Shown here piece after piece: positions 1 to 7,598 of a DNA stretch of 8,266 nt (positions are counted from its first letter, which is position 1; each line of letters opens with the position of its first letter). The position numbers and the translations under genes were made by a program. The stretch comes from Anaerolineaceae bacterium UBA5224. Its GTDB lineage: Bacteria > Chloroflexota > Anaerolineae > Anaerolineales > Anaerolineaceae. The notes under the pieces are model-generated. The model did not search any database. It was not told the origin of the DNA and saw nothing but the letters and a program-made list of their open reading frames with translations. The DNA lies in the NCBI GenBank assembly GCA_002409365.1, contig DHUW01000017.1, positions 12,485 to 20,750 on the forward strand. The letters are read 5' to 3'.

Positions 1-1
1 G

Positions 2-1408
2 CGAAGGAATGCGGTGTTTGTCAGCAAACTGGTAGAAGCCCGCGCAGCACGTTACCAGGCGGTGGCACTGCTGGGATTGTCTGAGGGGCTTTTCCCGGTT
101 GTAGAAAACCCGGATCCCTTTCTGGACGAACAATCACGCCACGACTTGAAAATGGAATCGCGCCTGGAACGCGATCAGAAGAGTACTTTCTACCAAGCAT
201 TCACGCGCGCTGATACACACTTGCTGCTAACCCGCCCCTATCTTTCGGAAGACGGCGAGAAGTGGGAGCCATCCCCCTACTGGCGCGCAGCAGAGATGTT
301 GTTCACAGAAAACGCGAAAACAGACAAACAAACATTCATCAAACGGCCGCTTTCCGAGGCAGCATCCCGCCAGGAATTTCTTTTCTGGAATGTGCAACAG
401 GGTCAGCCCCACAATTTTGCAGATGAAGAACTCAATAGTCGTTTTCAGAATCTGGCAAAAGCCGGTGGGATCCTGGACGTACGTCGGGCAAAGCGCACCA
501 ACAGTGTTTATGAGGGTGATCTTACCTCACTTGCAAGCCTGTTGGGTCAGCAATATTCCCAGGAACATAACTGGAGTGCCTCCCGGCTGGAGGCATACAG
601 CAATTGTCCCTTTCGCTTCTTCACCAGTGGGGTCCTGGGGCTGGATATCACGAAGCCGATCGAGCTGGGGTTGGACATCAGGCAAATTGGCACACTCTAT
701 CACCGCATCCTTGAACTTGTCTATGCGCAAGCGGCAAATCAAGGGACTAACCCCCTGGAAATTTTGGATGATGTTGCTGAAGGGGTTTTTACGAATGCGC
801 CGCGCTGGCTTGGTTTTCGCCCGACGGCATTATGGGAAGTCGAAAAGAGCCAACACCTGGAAAAGCTGCACAATAGTTTGGAGGCGATGGAGTCCGAGCG
901 GGGAAGCTGGCAACCAATCGCCTTCGAGGCGAAATTTGGCTCAAATGGCAGCCCGAGCCTGGTGCTGGAAAGGGATGGAGATCTGGTTCGAATTCACGGG
1001 ATCATTGACCGGGTGGATAGAAACCCAGATGGCGAGGTCCGCGTTATCGATTACAAAACCGGCAGCTCAAATATTGGCAATCGGGATCTGGTTGAGGGTA
1101 CCCGTTTGCAGCTGCCAGTCTATGCCAAAGCCGCTGAACTGGCACTGGAATTGGGTGAAGTGGTCGATGGGTTTTACTGGTTGATCAATGCCGGCTCGCC
1201 AAGTTCGCTCACATTGACAAAATTCAAGTCCGAACAGGGAGAAGGGTTCGATGCCGCCTGTAGAATCGCCATTAATCACATCCATAACAACGTCAACATG
1301 GTAAGGAGGGGCAACTTCCGGGCGAAAACACCCCAGAAGGGCTGCGCGGTTTATTGCCCTGCCAGCATTTATTGCTGGCGATACCAAGCGAGGTCCAACA
1401 ATGGCTGA
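2..1408 (+). CDS. addB: AddB-like subunit of AddAB helicase-nuclease, 5'-truncated by window edge
   Basis: The frame is open from base 2, so the gene enters from outside the window; the first in-window start-like codon (GTG at 14) is internal. About 468 residues are visible, the C-terminal part of a family usually 1000 residues or longer. The opening segment (LGLSEGLFP, then a conserved ERD...FYQAFTRA stretch) matches the degenerate helicase C-terminus of AddB. A PD-(D/E)XK (RecB-type) nuclease follows: conserved H in YHRILE, E in FEAKFG, D in GIIDRVD, the catalytic DYK of VIDYKTGS at 1049-1057, and the Q of LQLPVY. Four cysteines suited to the AddB iron-sulfur cluster flank the nuclease: one at 605-607 (NCPFRFF), and three near the C-terminus at 1343, 1355 and 1373. 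By family knowledge, AddB pairs with AddA to resect double-strand breaks. The gene overlaps addA by 8 bases, which supports one operon. Family assignment is firm; the exact subunit name rests on the pairing. Confidence 0.9.
   Translation, partial: RRNAVFVSKLVEARAARYQAVALLGLSEGLFPVVENPDPFLDEQSRHDLKMESRLERDQKSTFYQAFTRADTHLLLTRPYLSEDGEKWEPSPYWRAAEMLFTENAKTDKQTFIKRPLSEAASRQEFLFWNVQQGQPHNFADEELNSRFQNLAKAGGILDVRRAKRTNSVYEGDLTSLASLLGQQYSQEHNWSASRLEAYSNCPFRFFTSGVLGLDITKPIELGLDIRQIGTLYHRILELVYAQAANQGTNPLEILDDVAEGVFTNAPRWLGFRPTALWEVEKSQHLEKLHNSLEAMESERGSWQPIAFEAKFGSNGSPSLVLERDGDLVRIHGIIDRVDRNPDGEVRVIDYKTGSSNIGNRDLVEGTRLQLPVYAKAAELALELGEVVDGFYWLINAGSPSSLTLTKFKSEQGEGFDAACRIAINHIHNNVNMVRRGNFRAKTPQKGCAVYCPASIYCWRYQARSNNG
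1390..1394 (+). promoter_or_regulatory. Ribosome binding site of addA, inside addB
   Basis: GAGGT lies 6 bases before the ATG at 1401 and inside the last codons of addB. It supports ATG 1401 as the addA start. The start overlaps the addB stop in the arrangement ATGGCTGA, which is typical of translational coupling. Confidence 0.65.
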
Positions 1409-4400
1409 AAACTTGACTGAAATCATCCTGGAAAATTTTGGTTTGAATGAAAACCAACGCAAGGCCGCCAAGCAACGCGGGTGCGATATAGTTGTTACCG
1501 CTGGTGCCGGCAGCGGAAAGACGCGCACATTGGTAGCGCGTTACACTTGCCTGCTGGCGGAAGGCTTGCGACCCCGCCAGATAACAGCCATCACTTTCAC
1601 TACCAAAGCTGCCCTGCAGATGCGCGCTAAGGTTCGCGAAAGCCTGTCCGACCTGGAGCAACAAGCAGCGAACCCGGAAGAACGCAGGCGCTGGAGCGAG
1701 CTCTCGGAACAGATTGATTCTGCCCGCATTGGCACGATCCACAGCCTGTGCGCTGAGATTTTGCGGAACCACCCCGCGGAAGCTGGTCTGGACCCACGTT
1801 TCGAGGTGTTGGATGAAAGCATCGCGCAGGTGCTTAAAAACCGGGCGGTGGCAGATACGCTCAACAAACTGGTCGAGGAGGAGCGTTTTATTCCTCTCTT
1901 CGACAATCTCCAACTCAAGGACCTGAAAAGTCTGCTGCAGTCGTTGTTGGGAAAGCGCTATGAAGCACAGGAGATTTTTGAGCTGCGGGTCGATAACCGC
2001 AAGGTCATTACTTCAGAATTGTTTAAACGAATCAATCTTCCAGCGTTTAAAGAAGTCATCGACGAGCTGCGTGGTTTGAGTTATGCGTCCATTGAGGAAG
2101 ACTGCGGCAATTTTGCCGGTTTCGTGCAAAAATTCCTGGAAAATTGGACCAGGGCTGAGCTGTCATTGGCAGAAAACGAGCCTGTCAAAGCTGCTAATTG
2201 GATGAATTCCGCTGTCTCCTGCCTTGATTTTCGTTGTGGAAAAAGAGGAAGTGAAATCAAAGAAACCCTCAAGGAATTCAGGGAAAACTTTGATCGGATC
2301 TTCGATCCCGCTACGAAACGAAAAGATACATCACCCCCAACCGAAGAATCAGAACAGCTCTTCGAAGCACTTCTGCCCCTCCTTGGTGAAGCCTTCATCC
2401 TGGTCCATCAGGCATACCGCGACCTCTTAAGCAAACGCCAGTCTCTTGATTTTGACGACCTGGAATATGGAGCCTATCAACTCCTGAAGCGTGATGACAT
2501 TCGTTCCAGGTGGCAGCAGGAAATCCAAGCCATCCTGGTCGATGAATACCAGGACACCAACCAGTACCAGCGCGACATCATCAACGCCCTGGCTGGGAAG
2601 CGCGGCTGCTTATTTATCGTTGGCGATATGCGCCAGTCGATTTACCGCTTCCGTCGGGCAGATGTGACTGTTTTTCGCGAAGAACGTGAGCGTATCAAAC
2701 GCGAAGGCGGGTTCCCGGTCGATCTGGATCTCACCTATCGCCAGCGCGAGCCGCTCCTTCAGACGATGGCGGATATTCTGGCAAAGGCAATTGGCACCGA
2801 GGAGGACCGCAATCGCAGTTATTATGTGCCCTTCACCCCGATGGTTGCCAACTCCGCAGACCTGCCCGACCATATTAAATCGCCCCATATCGAGGTCGTG
2901 ATCGGAGCTGCTGCCGACACTGACACGGCACGTCCGGTTGCAGCCCGTGCGTTGGCGAGCCGCCTGCTGGAGTTGAAAGCAGAGGGGCAAATTGAAAAAT
3001 GGGACGATGTCGCCCTGCTTTTCCACGCCTCAACTGGCTTCCCTTTTTACGAAGAAGCCTTTGAAGAAGCCGGTATTCCCTTCGTTACCGTCGCCGGGCG
3101 CGGCTTTTACAACCGACCCGAGATCCGCGACCTGGTAAACATCCTGCGCGCACTGGCATCGTCCGCGGATGACCTCGCTTTTGCAGGACTGCTGCGTTCG
3201 CCCGCTTTTGGGCTGAGTGATGCTGCCCTCTACCATTTGCACCTCTCCGGGCTCCCGTTTTGGGAAGCGCTGCAGGGCGATCTTTCTGCCCTGTCTGCGG
3301 AAGACCAGTGGGCTGCCCAACGTGCGCGCACCATTCTCGACCAGCTTTTACCGCTGGTTGACCGTGTTCCGGTGGCAGAATTGTTGAAAAAAGTGATCGA
3401 CGTCCTCGATTACCGCGCCATCCTCGCTACCGCAGACACGAAGGCCACAGTGGGGTCTGCCAGTGCCACCGGTGGACGACTGTGGCGCAATGTGGACAAG
3501 CTGCTCGAAGACACCCAAACCAGCCAGGCTGTCACCGTGCGCGATTTTTTGGAGATGCTCAGCACACTGGATGACGCTGGAGCGCGCGAGGGCGAAGCAC
3601 CGGCAGAGGCTGATGGTTCCGTGCGCCTGATGACCATCCACAAAGCCAAGGGGCTCGAGTTTCCAGTCGTCATCCTGGCAGATGCCGGCAGAGAGAATAA
3701 GCCAAACAGCGAGTTGGTTTACCTTTCAAAGGAACTCGGCGTCACTTTCAAGCTTGACCCCGCCCCCATGCTCTATGGTCTGTCTAAACAGCTGGATAAG
3801 GACCAGGAGGAATGCGAGGCGCTGCGCGTGCTTTACGTAGCGCTCACCCGTGCCCAAAACAAACTGATCATCAGCAGCCATGTTTGCGTCAAAGATGGCA
3901 AAAACGGGGAAAAGGTTAACTTGTTGGGCTGGACTCAGCTGCTGGACGATGCCTGCGGCAATCTTTCAGAAGGATTCCTGGAACATGTTGATGAGCCGAT
4001 CGAAGCCAACACCATTTCGGGTCATGCCCTGCGCGTTTATTTCGCCAGGACCCTGCCCGAATTCGAAGCGCGTTCTACCAAGATTTCACAGCCTGAAAAA
4101 GTCGCAGAAGATGATCTGACGCCTCTCTATGAGCCGGTAGCAGGCTTTGGATCGCTTCTGGAGGAAGAGGATGATACCGATCGCCTGAGCGAAAAGCGGC
4201 ACTGGCGAGTGTTCGAACCCGACCGGGAGCTGCACGGTAAACCGATCGGAAACCTGGTGCACAAGGCGCTGCAGCGCTGGCTGTTCCCAGGTGATCCGGC
4301 GCTGGCGGATCTGCTGGAAGCCGAGACCTACAAACAGGATCTGGTGAGTGATGAACAGCGCCAGGAAGCCAGTAGGCGTGCCTGCGAGCTGCTTGACCGC

Positions 4401-4727
4401 TTCCGGCACCACCCGCTGTGGGAGGAGATCGATGCCGCCCGGGAGCGCTATGCCGAACTGCCCTACTCTTTCTCAGCCACTGATGGAACTCAAAGCCGGG
4501 TGATTGACCTGCTTTATCAAGGTCAGGACGGATCGTGGCAGCTGGTGGATTTCAAAACCGATGCCATTCATTCGCTTGCCAAAAAGGAGCAGCTCAGCTA
4601 CCACTATGCCAACCAGGTGCGCAGTTACCAACGCACCGCCCAGACACAATTGCAGCAGAAGGTCACAGCCCGGTTGTGCTTCCTGGACGACCAGGGCGAA
4701 GTGACGGTCACCAGAATAGAGGCATAA
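1401..4727 (+). CDS. addA: AddA-like UvrD/Rep-family helicase with C-terminal RecB-type nuclease
   Basis: This is a complete 1108-residue SF1A helicase-nuclease, slightly shorter than Bacillus AddA. Motifs in order: Q-motif Gln19 in NENQRKAA; Walker A AGAGSGKT with Lys40; motif Ia ITFTTKAA at 64-71; GTIHSL near 111; motif II DEYQDT at 381-386; motif III GDMRQSIYRFR at 408-418; motif IV around TYRQR (445-449); motif V TIHKAKGLEF at 745-754; motif VI LYVALTRA at 811-818. The C-terminal nuclease shows His954 (GNLVHKAL), Glu1019, Asp1036 (VIDLLY), Asp1050 and Lys1052 in VDFKTD, and Gln1072 followed by V-R-S-Y. All catalytic residues are present, so both motor and nuclease should be active. With AddB it would unwind and degrade DNA ends in the cytoplasm to prepare recombination substrates. 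The start is supported by the GAGGT site and the 8-base overlap with addB. RecB is an alternative family name, but the AddB-type partner upstream favours AddA. Confidence 0.93.
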   Translation: MAENLTEIILENFGLNENQRKAAKQRGCDIVVTAGAGSGKTRTLVARYTCLLAEGLRPRQITAITFTTKAALQMRAKVRESLSDLEQQAANPEERRRWSELSEQIDSARIGTIHSLCAEILRNHPAEAGLDPRFEVLDESIAQVLKNRAVADTLNKLVEEERFIPLFDNLQLKDLKSLLQSLLGKRYEAQEIFELRVDNRKVITSELFKRINLPAFKEVIDELRGLSYASIEEDCGNFAGFVQKFLENWTRAELSLAENEPVKAANWMNSAVSCLDFRCGKRGSEIKETLKEFRENFDRIFDPATKRKDTSPPTEESEQLFEALLPLLGEAFILVHQAYRDLLSKRQSLDFDDLEYGAYQLLKRDDIRSRWQQEIQAILVDEYQDTNQYQRDIINALAGKRGCLFIVGDMRQSIYRFRRADVTVFREERERIKREGGFPVDLDLTYRQREPLLQTMADILAKAIGTEEDRNRSYYVPFTPMVANSADLPDHIKSPHIEVVIGAAADTDTARPVAARALASRLLELKAEGQIEKWDDVALLFHASTGFPFYEEAFEEAGIPFVTVAGRGFYNRPEIRDLVNILRALASSADDLAFAGLLRSPAFGLSDAALYHLHLSGLPFWEALQGDLSALSAEDQWAAQRARTILDQLLPLVDRVPVAELLKKVIDVLDYRAILATADTKATVGSASATGGRLWRNVDKLLEDTQTSQAVTVRDFLEMLSTLDDAGAREGEAPAEADGSVRLMTIHKAKGLEFPVVILADAGRENKPNSELVYLSKELGVTFKLDPAPMLYGLSKQLDKDQEECEALRVLYVALTRAQNKLIISSHVCVKDGKNGEKVNLLGWTQLLDDACGNLSEGFLEHVDEPIEANTISGHALRVYFARTLPEFEARSTKISQPEKVAEDDLTPLYEPVAGFGSLLEEEDDTDRLSEKRHWRVFEPDRELHGKPIGNLVHKALQRWLFPGDPALADLLEAETYKQDLVSDEQRQEASRRACELLDRFRHHPLWEEIDAARERYAELPYSFSATDGTQSRVIDLLYQGQDGSWQLVDFKTDAIHSLAKKEQLSYHYANQVRSYQRTAQTQLQQKVTARLCFLDDQGEVTVTRIEA

Positions 4728-4748
4728 AGACCTCATACTCCGCTTTTC

Positions 4749-4817
4749 GAACGGCTGGTGTCCGTTCCCAACAGGGATTTTTGCATTTTTTGCAGTTTTT
4801 ACACTGTTTTTTGATGA
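4749..4817 (+). terminator. Possible termination zone after addA
   Basis: Starting about 20 bases after the addA stop, GAACGG (4749-4754) can pair with CCGTTC (4762-4767). A second small stem, TCCC/GGGA with loop AACA (4766-4777), is followed directly by TTTTT (4778-4782), and more T-runs lie within the next 35 bases. Each stem is short and they overlap, so neither is a classic strong terminator. The position and T-richness make termination here plausible but unproven. Confidence 0.35.
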
Positions 4818-4877
4818 TGCATAAACGTTATTTCGGTGCAAAAACCTCGGAGAGAGATGGATACTGTTCGCTTCGCT

Positions 4878-4909
4878 CCCAGCACTATAACCTCGTTCTT
4901 ATGGCTGGG
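4878..4909. repeat. Imperfect inverted repeat (hairpin)
   Basis: CCCAGC (4878-4883) pairs perfectly with GCTGGG (4904-4909). Inside it, TATAA (4886-4890) pairs with TTATG (4899-4903) including one T-G wobble. This leaves a two-base bulge (AC) on one side and an 8-base loop. No T-run follows on either strand, so it is not an obvious terminator. Function unknown. Confidence 0.45.
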
Positions 4910-5413
4910 CTGTCTGGAAGATATTTGCATCATTTGTTTTGTTTTGAAAAGGAACTTTTCAGGATGGACAAGTAAGATTTGGGGTGTGAATAATCGAATC
5001 TGATTCTAAGTAATTTTTTTCATCTAATTTGTCATTTTGAGACTATAGAAAAATAATCGGGTTTTATTCATCCGGGTGACATTGTGCAGGCAAGGATGTT
5101 GGATCGGTTGTATGGAGTTTGGCATTTTTTGAATGGCTGATTGGTAAAATCAAGCCAAAAACCAGTCCAATAAAGAAATTCAGTCAGCTCTCATGGATTA
5201 CTCTGTGAAATGCCTGATTATCCGGTTTTTTGGAGGACTGGTGGAAAATTTCCTTCTCTGTGCTGAGCCTGTGCGGCAAAAAAACAAGGATTGATTTTCT
5301 CCAGATAAAGTTGAGGGCGACTGCCGACATTCTAGTTTACCAGGATTTCTGTCCTTCAATTTAAAAAGATTTTCTACATTCTGTCACTTATTCTACAAAA
5401 CGATCTCTCTTCT

Positions 5414-5431
5414 CACGATACTTATCTCGTG
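5414..5431. repeat. Small perfect hairpin
   Basis: CACGA (5414-5418) and TCGTG (5427-5431) form a perfect 5-bp inverted repeat around an 8-base loop. It is short enough to be chance and has no T-run beside it. Confidence 0.3.
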
Positions 5432-5567
5432 CCATTTTGTGATGAAGAATCTCGTTTGATAATATGACCGTGTTCCTCCGGCGAAGCCAATGTGCTTCAA
5501 TGCTATTTTCTGAGGCCGTACCTATGCGCATTTAAAGTGGAAATCTGATGTTGGTTTACTCGATCCA

Positions 5568-5598
5568 ACCCCCAAGAAAGTCTATTAATTTTGGGGGT
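5568..5598. repeat. Perfect 8-bp inverted repeat ACCCCCAA/TTGGGGGT
   Basis: ACCCCCAA (5568-5575) is mirrored by TTGGGGGT (5591-5598). A G-T and an A-T pair can extend the stem to 10 bp around an 11-base AT-rich loop. G/C blocks of this kind stand out in otherwise AT-rich DNA. There is no adjacent T-run on the plus strand and no gene start nearby, so its role is unknown. Confidence 0.45.
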
Positions 5599-5756
5599 GC
5601 ATCATTGGCAATAAGTCTTGGGTAATCAGAAAGTCGAGACCAATGGGTGTGCTTTGGGAGTCGATTGGAGCGATTTGAATCATTCTAAGGTGAATTGTCG
5701 CACGCCACTATATCTCCATCAGATGCTGATGCATTGGGAGTATGGAATTCAGTGAA

Positions 5757-5782
5757 CCAACCCCAGCAGGGGCTGAAATTGG
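5757..5782 (-). terminator. Possible hairpin terminator of the reductase-like gene
   Basis: Thirteen bases past the minus-strand stop codon at 5795, a two-part stem can form: CCAA/TTGG outside (5757-5760 with 5779-5782) and CCCC/GGGG inside (5761-5764 with 5769-5772), with a 6-base bulge and a 4-base loop. Position suits a terminator, but the minus strand lacks a proper T-run after the stem. Confidence 0.3.
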
Positions 5783-5794
5783 CATTAGCTTAGT

Positions 5795-6394
5795 TTAGGC
5801 AACCGTACCAGTAACTACTGCTCCATCCCGCTCGTAAATTGCGATGATCACGCCTTTGGGGGTTGCATGACTTTCCTTGAGCGTGAACGCTGCGGGGATG
5901 GTGCCATCACCAAAAAGACGTTTGCCATAGCCCAGGGTCAATGGGTAGATCATTAAAAACAATGTATCTACCAGGTCAGCCTTGAGCAGGGTTTGCAACA
6001 TGTTTGCACTGCCCCAGGTCTGCAGATCGACCCCAGGTTGCTGTTTGAGAGCTGAAACTTTTGCAGCCAGATCGCCGTTGAGAAAAACTGATGGCTGCCA
6101 AGTACTGGAGTTCACGGTATTGGAACCAACATATTTTGTCGCAGTCATTGAACCCGGCCACATATCAGCATGCAGAGGCCAGTAAGACTCAAAAATCTTG
6201 AAGGCTTTCCGGCCAAGCAGTAAATCAAACGGTTTCGCTAATTCGGGACCCAGATATTTGTTCAATTCTTCATCCCCATACGATGCCGTCCAACCGCCAT
6301 GGGTGAAACCACCACTGGTGTCTTCTTCCGGTCCCCCGGGTCCCTGTATGACACCATCCAGAGTAATGAAATCGTACACATTTAGCTTGCGCAT
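5795..6394 (-). CDS. RibD C-terminal / dihydrofolate reductase-like family protein
   Basis: A complete 199-residue protein of the small stand-alone family related to the C-terminal reductase domain of RibD and to dihydrofolate reductase. The N-terminus, with a first strand (residues 3-9) leading into TLDGVIQGPGG (11-21), is diagnostic. It is followed by GGW at 33-35, the LLLGRKAF segment at 58-65 ending in YWP (71-73), and GSANMLQTLL at 128-137, which corresponds to the G-S-x-x-L nucleotide-binding turn of the fold. LVD and IYPLTLGYGKRLF (149-161) complete the domain. No signal peptide or membrane segment is visible, so it should be cytoplasmic. Members are presumed NAD(P)H-dependent reductases, but most have no known substrate, so I assign none; it is not evidence for folate or riboflavin synthesis here. 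The ATG at 6394 has a good ribosome site. A decayed relative lies upstream on the same strand. Confidence 0.88.
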   Translation of the reverse strand: MRKLNVYDFITLDGVIQGPGGPEEDTSGGFTHGGWTASYGDEELNKYLGPELAKPFDLLLGRKAFKIFESYWPLHADMWPGSMTATKYVGSNTVNSSTWQPSVFLNGDLAAKVSALKQQPGVDLQTWGSANMLQTLLKADLVDTLFLMIYPLTLGYGKRLFGDGTIPAAFTLKESHATPKGVIIAIYERDGAVVTGTVA

Positions 6395-6398
6395 TCTT

Positions 6399-6405
6399 AC
6401 CTCAC
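6399..6405 (-). promoter_or_regulatory. Ribosome binding site of the reductase-like gene
   Basis: On the minus strand GTGAGGT lies 4 bases before the ATG at 6394. It supports this start, which also matches the usual family N-terminus. Confidence 0.6.
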
Positions 6406-6451
6406 TTTTGCGGTCACTTTATCACATATGGATTAAAGAATCTATACAAAC

Positions 6452-6460
6452 CTTATACCA
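6452..6460 (-). promoter_or_regulatory. Possible extended -10 promoter for the reductase-like gene
   Basis: On the minus strand TGGTATAAG matches the extended -10 pattern (TG-N-TATAAT) with one mismatch. It lies about 58 bases before the start codon. I see no good -35 hexamer at the expected distance, and AT-rich intergenic DNA gives such matches by chance. Confidence 0.3.
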
Positions 6461-6570
6461 GTCGACCCAAGCGGCTCCTCGAAGGCAGGTCGGTACATTT
6501 CTGAATTCGTCCTTTTGAATATTACCTATACGCATTAATAATTGTTGGAAGCGGTTCAGGGCAGCTCATC

Positions 6571-6593
6571 TCGTGATTCAGTATTACTCACGA
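6571..6593. repeat. Inverted repeat TCGTGA/TCACGA between the two reductase-like loci
   Basis: TCGTGA (6571-6576) and TCACGA (6588-6593) form a perfect 6-bp stem around an 11-base loop. CATC (6567-6570) and GATG (6597-6600) lie just outside and can pair across a 3-base bulge. It sits about 70 bases past the stop of the decayed paralog and upstream of the intact gene. It may be an old terminator or an operator; no T-run supports the first. Confidence 0.35.
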
Positions 6594-6667
6594 CGGGATG
6601 CACTAAGGCTGATTATCGATTTGGGGACTTAATTATGGGGACGATTATGTCAGCTGGCTATTGGATC

Positions 6668-7168
6668 TCAGTGGCGGTCGTAGACTGCCACAATCACCCC
6701 TTTGACGATTTTATGGTTTTTGGTCAGCTTGAATCCGGCAGGGATGATGCCTTCATCGAAAAGTCGTTTGCCTCTGCTGAGCGCGATCGGGTAAATCAAA
6801 AAATCATAAGGGGTCCACCGGGTCAGCCTTGAAAAGGATTTGGAGCAGGTTGGCGCTGCATCAGGTGTGAAGCTCCGGATCCGGCTGTTGCTTGAGTTCT
6901 GCGGCCTTCATCGGAATTACGCTGTTGAGGTAGACGGCGGGCTGCCAGGAACTGGAGGTGAGCGTACTCGACGCCACGTATTTGGCAGCGGTCGTGACTC
7001 TGAGCCATTTATCGGCATGCCTGGGCCAATAGGATTCACAAACTCAAAGGTTTTGTGGCCCAGAAGCGGATTGAAGAGTTTGCTCAGATCCTCATCCAGA
7101 AAATTTAAAGGAATCGAGTCATGGCTTGGATTGATCGAGCCTTCGTAAGCAGGGGCTTCGCTGGAACT
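6668..7168 (-). pseudogene. Decayed paralog of the reductase-like gene, two frameshifts and one stop
   Basis: Minus-strand translation follows the intact neighbour through three frame segments. The first covers roughly 7168-7037 and contains LLGHKTFEF, matching LLGRKAF. A one-base loss near 7035 shifts to the frame of SYWPRHADKW, TAAKYV, SSSWQPAVYLN and ELKQQP. In that frame a TGA (6861-6863) replaces the Trp of the intact TWGSANMLQ. After PVD an extra base near 6808-6809 shifts to YDFLIYP, then RGKRLFDEGIIPAGF, ending in VAVYDRH and TGA at 6668-6670. The middle segment is identical to the intact protein at somewhat over half its positions by eye, so this is an old paralog, not a fresh copy. 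The family Trp in GGW is also changed to Ser. An ATG at 7258 opens the first frame, but its first 30 residues do not resemble the family, so the true 5' end seems lost or replaced. Confidence 0.82.
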
Positions 7169-7274
7169 GACTCTTTCAGAAGGATCGATTCGAAATGGAC
7201 CTGGTTGGGAACAAGTGGGTGGAAGTAAGTGTCCATATTCTTCCAGGCCGATTTTCATCCAACATTTACCTCAT

Positions 7275-7545
7275 CCACCATAAGCGGTTCCCCTTCCCCA
7301 AAGGGGAAGGCATGAGATACTACATTTTACTAAGGATGAAACGTACAGTTTGCTACAATAGCTTTTTTTGTCCACACCAACTACGAGCGGTTCCGCTTAC
7401 CCAAAAGGGAAATTACGAGATGCTGCGTTTCGCTAAGGATGAACGTACGGTTTGCTACATTAACTTTTTCGCTCTCAACCACCGCAAGCGGTTCCCTTTC
7501 CCCAAAGGGGAAGACTTAAGAAGCTGCTCGCTAATAATGAACAAT
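7275..7545. repeat. Three degenerate tandem copies of a ~102-bp hairpin repeat
   Basis: Copies begin at about 7275, 7377 and 7479, each opening with a CCA-rich segment and then AGCGGTTCC (7283, 7386, 7487), so the period is 101-103 bp. Each copy then has a small hairpin. In copy 1, CCTTCCCC (7292-7299) pairs perfectly with GGGGAAGG (7303-7310) around AAA. Copy 3 keeps the core TTCCCC-AAA-GGGGAA, and copy 2 is weaker (CCC-AAAA-GGG). After it come a GAGAT block, CTAAGGATGAA and CGTACRGTTTGCTACA in copies 1 and 2. Copy 3 is shorter and more diverged toward its end. The spacing is not a multiple of three and one copy is imperfect, so this is not a coding repeat. It resembles intergenic REP-like or miniature-element DNA; family unknown. 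Confidence 0.75.
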
Positions 7546-7598
7546 GTCGTCTGTCAACCTAAGTCTCTGTTGGGAGACCAAGTGTGCATTGCCTAAGA

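Larger units (their letters stand above)
4728..5794. other. Gene-free, AT-richer intergenic region of about 1.07 kb
   Basis: I find no credible coding sequence on either strand. Open stretches are short and none shows a recognisable family. The longest small plus-strand candidate I noticed begins with ATG at 5192 and has only 33 codons, with no convincing ribosome site. Base composition is visibly richer in A and T than the flanking genes, with many T-runs. Several small inverted repeats are listed separately. The region lies between the end of the addBA operon (plus strand) and the end of a minus-strand gene, so the two converge on it and no promoter is required here. It could be old decayed coding DNA or hold an unrecognised RNA; the sequence alone does not decide. 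Confidence 0.7.

Noticed and set aside
4535..4975. Plus-strand open frame overlapping the addA end
   Set aside because: It lies mostly inside addA in another frame, and its tail enters AT-rich non-coding DNA; it resembles no known family.
5161..5242. ACCAGTCC and GGACTGGT as possible terminal inverted repeats of a small element
   Set aside because: The arms are only 8 bases and do not extend, no flanking target duplication is seen, and a match of this length over 80 bases can arise by chance.
5192..5293. Possible small protein of 33 codons
   Set aside because: There is no clear ribosome binding site, no recognisable motif, and it lies in AT-rich DNA where such frames are common.
6542..6832. 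Plus-strand open frame of 96 codons
   Set aside because: It is antisense to the decayed reductase paralog, whose homology is on the minus strand.
6823..7258. Two overlapping minus-strand open frames that could be read as separate small genes
   Set aside because: The first is one frame piece of the broken paralog plus out-of-frame sequence; the second, at 6823-7008, is a non-homologous frame through the same pseudogene.
7275..7545. CRISPR array
   Set aside because: Only three diverged copies of about 102 bp, with no short identical repeats, no unique spacers of constant size and no cas genes.
7195..7596. Plus-strand open frame of 133 codons with repeated KRFPFPKGE-like segments
   Set aside because: It runs across antisense pseudogene DNA and the tandem repeats. 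The repeat period is not a multiple of three, there is no family match, and the protein repeat is a by-product of the DNA repeat.
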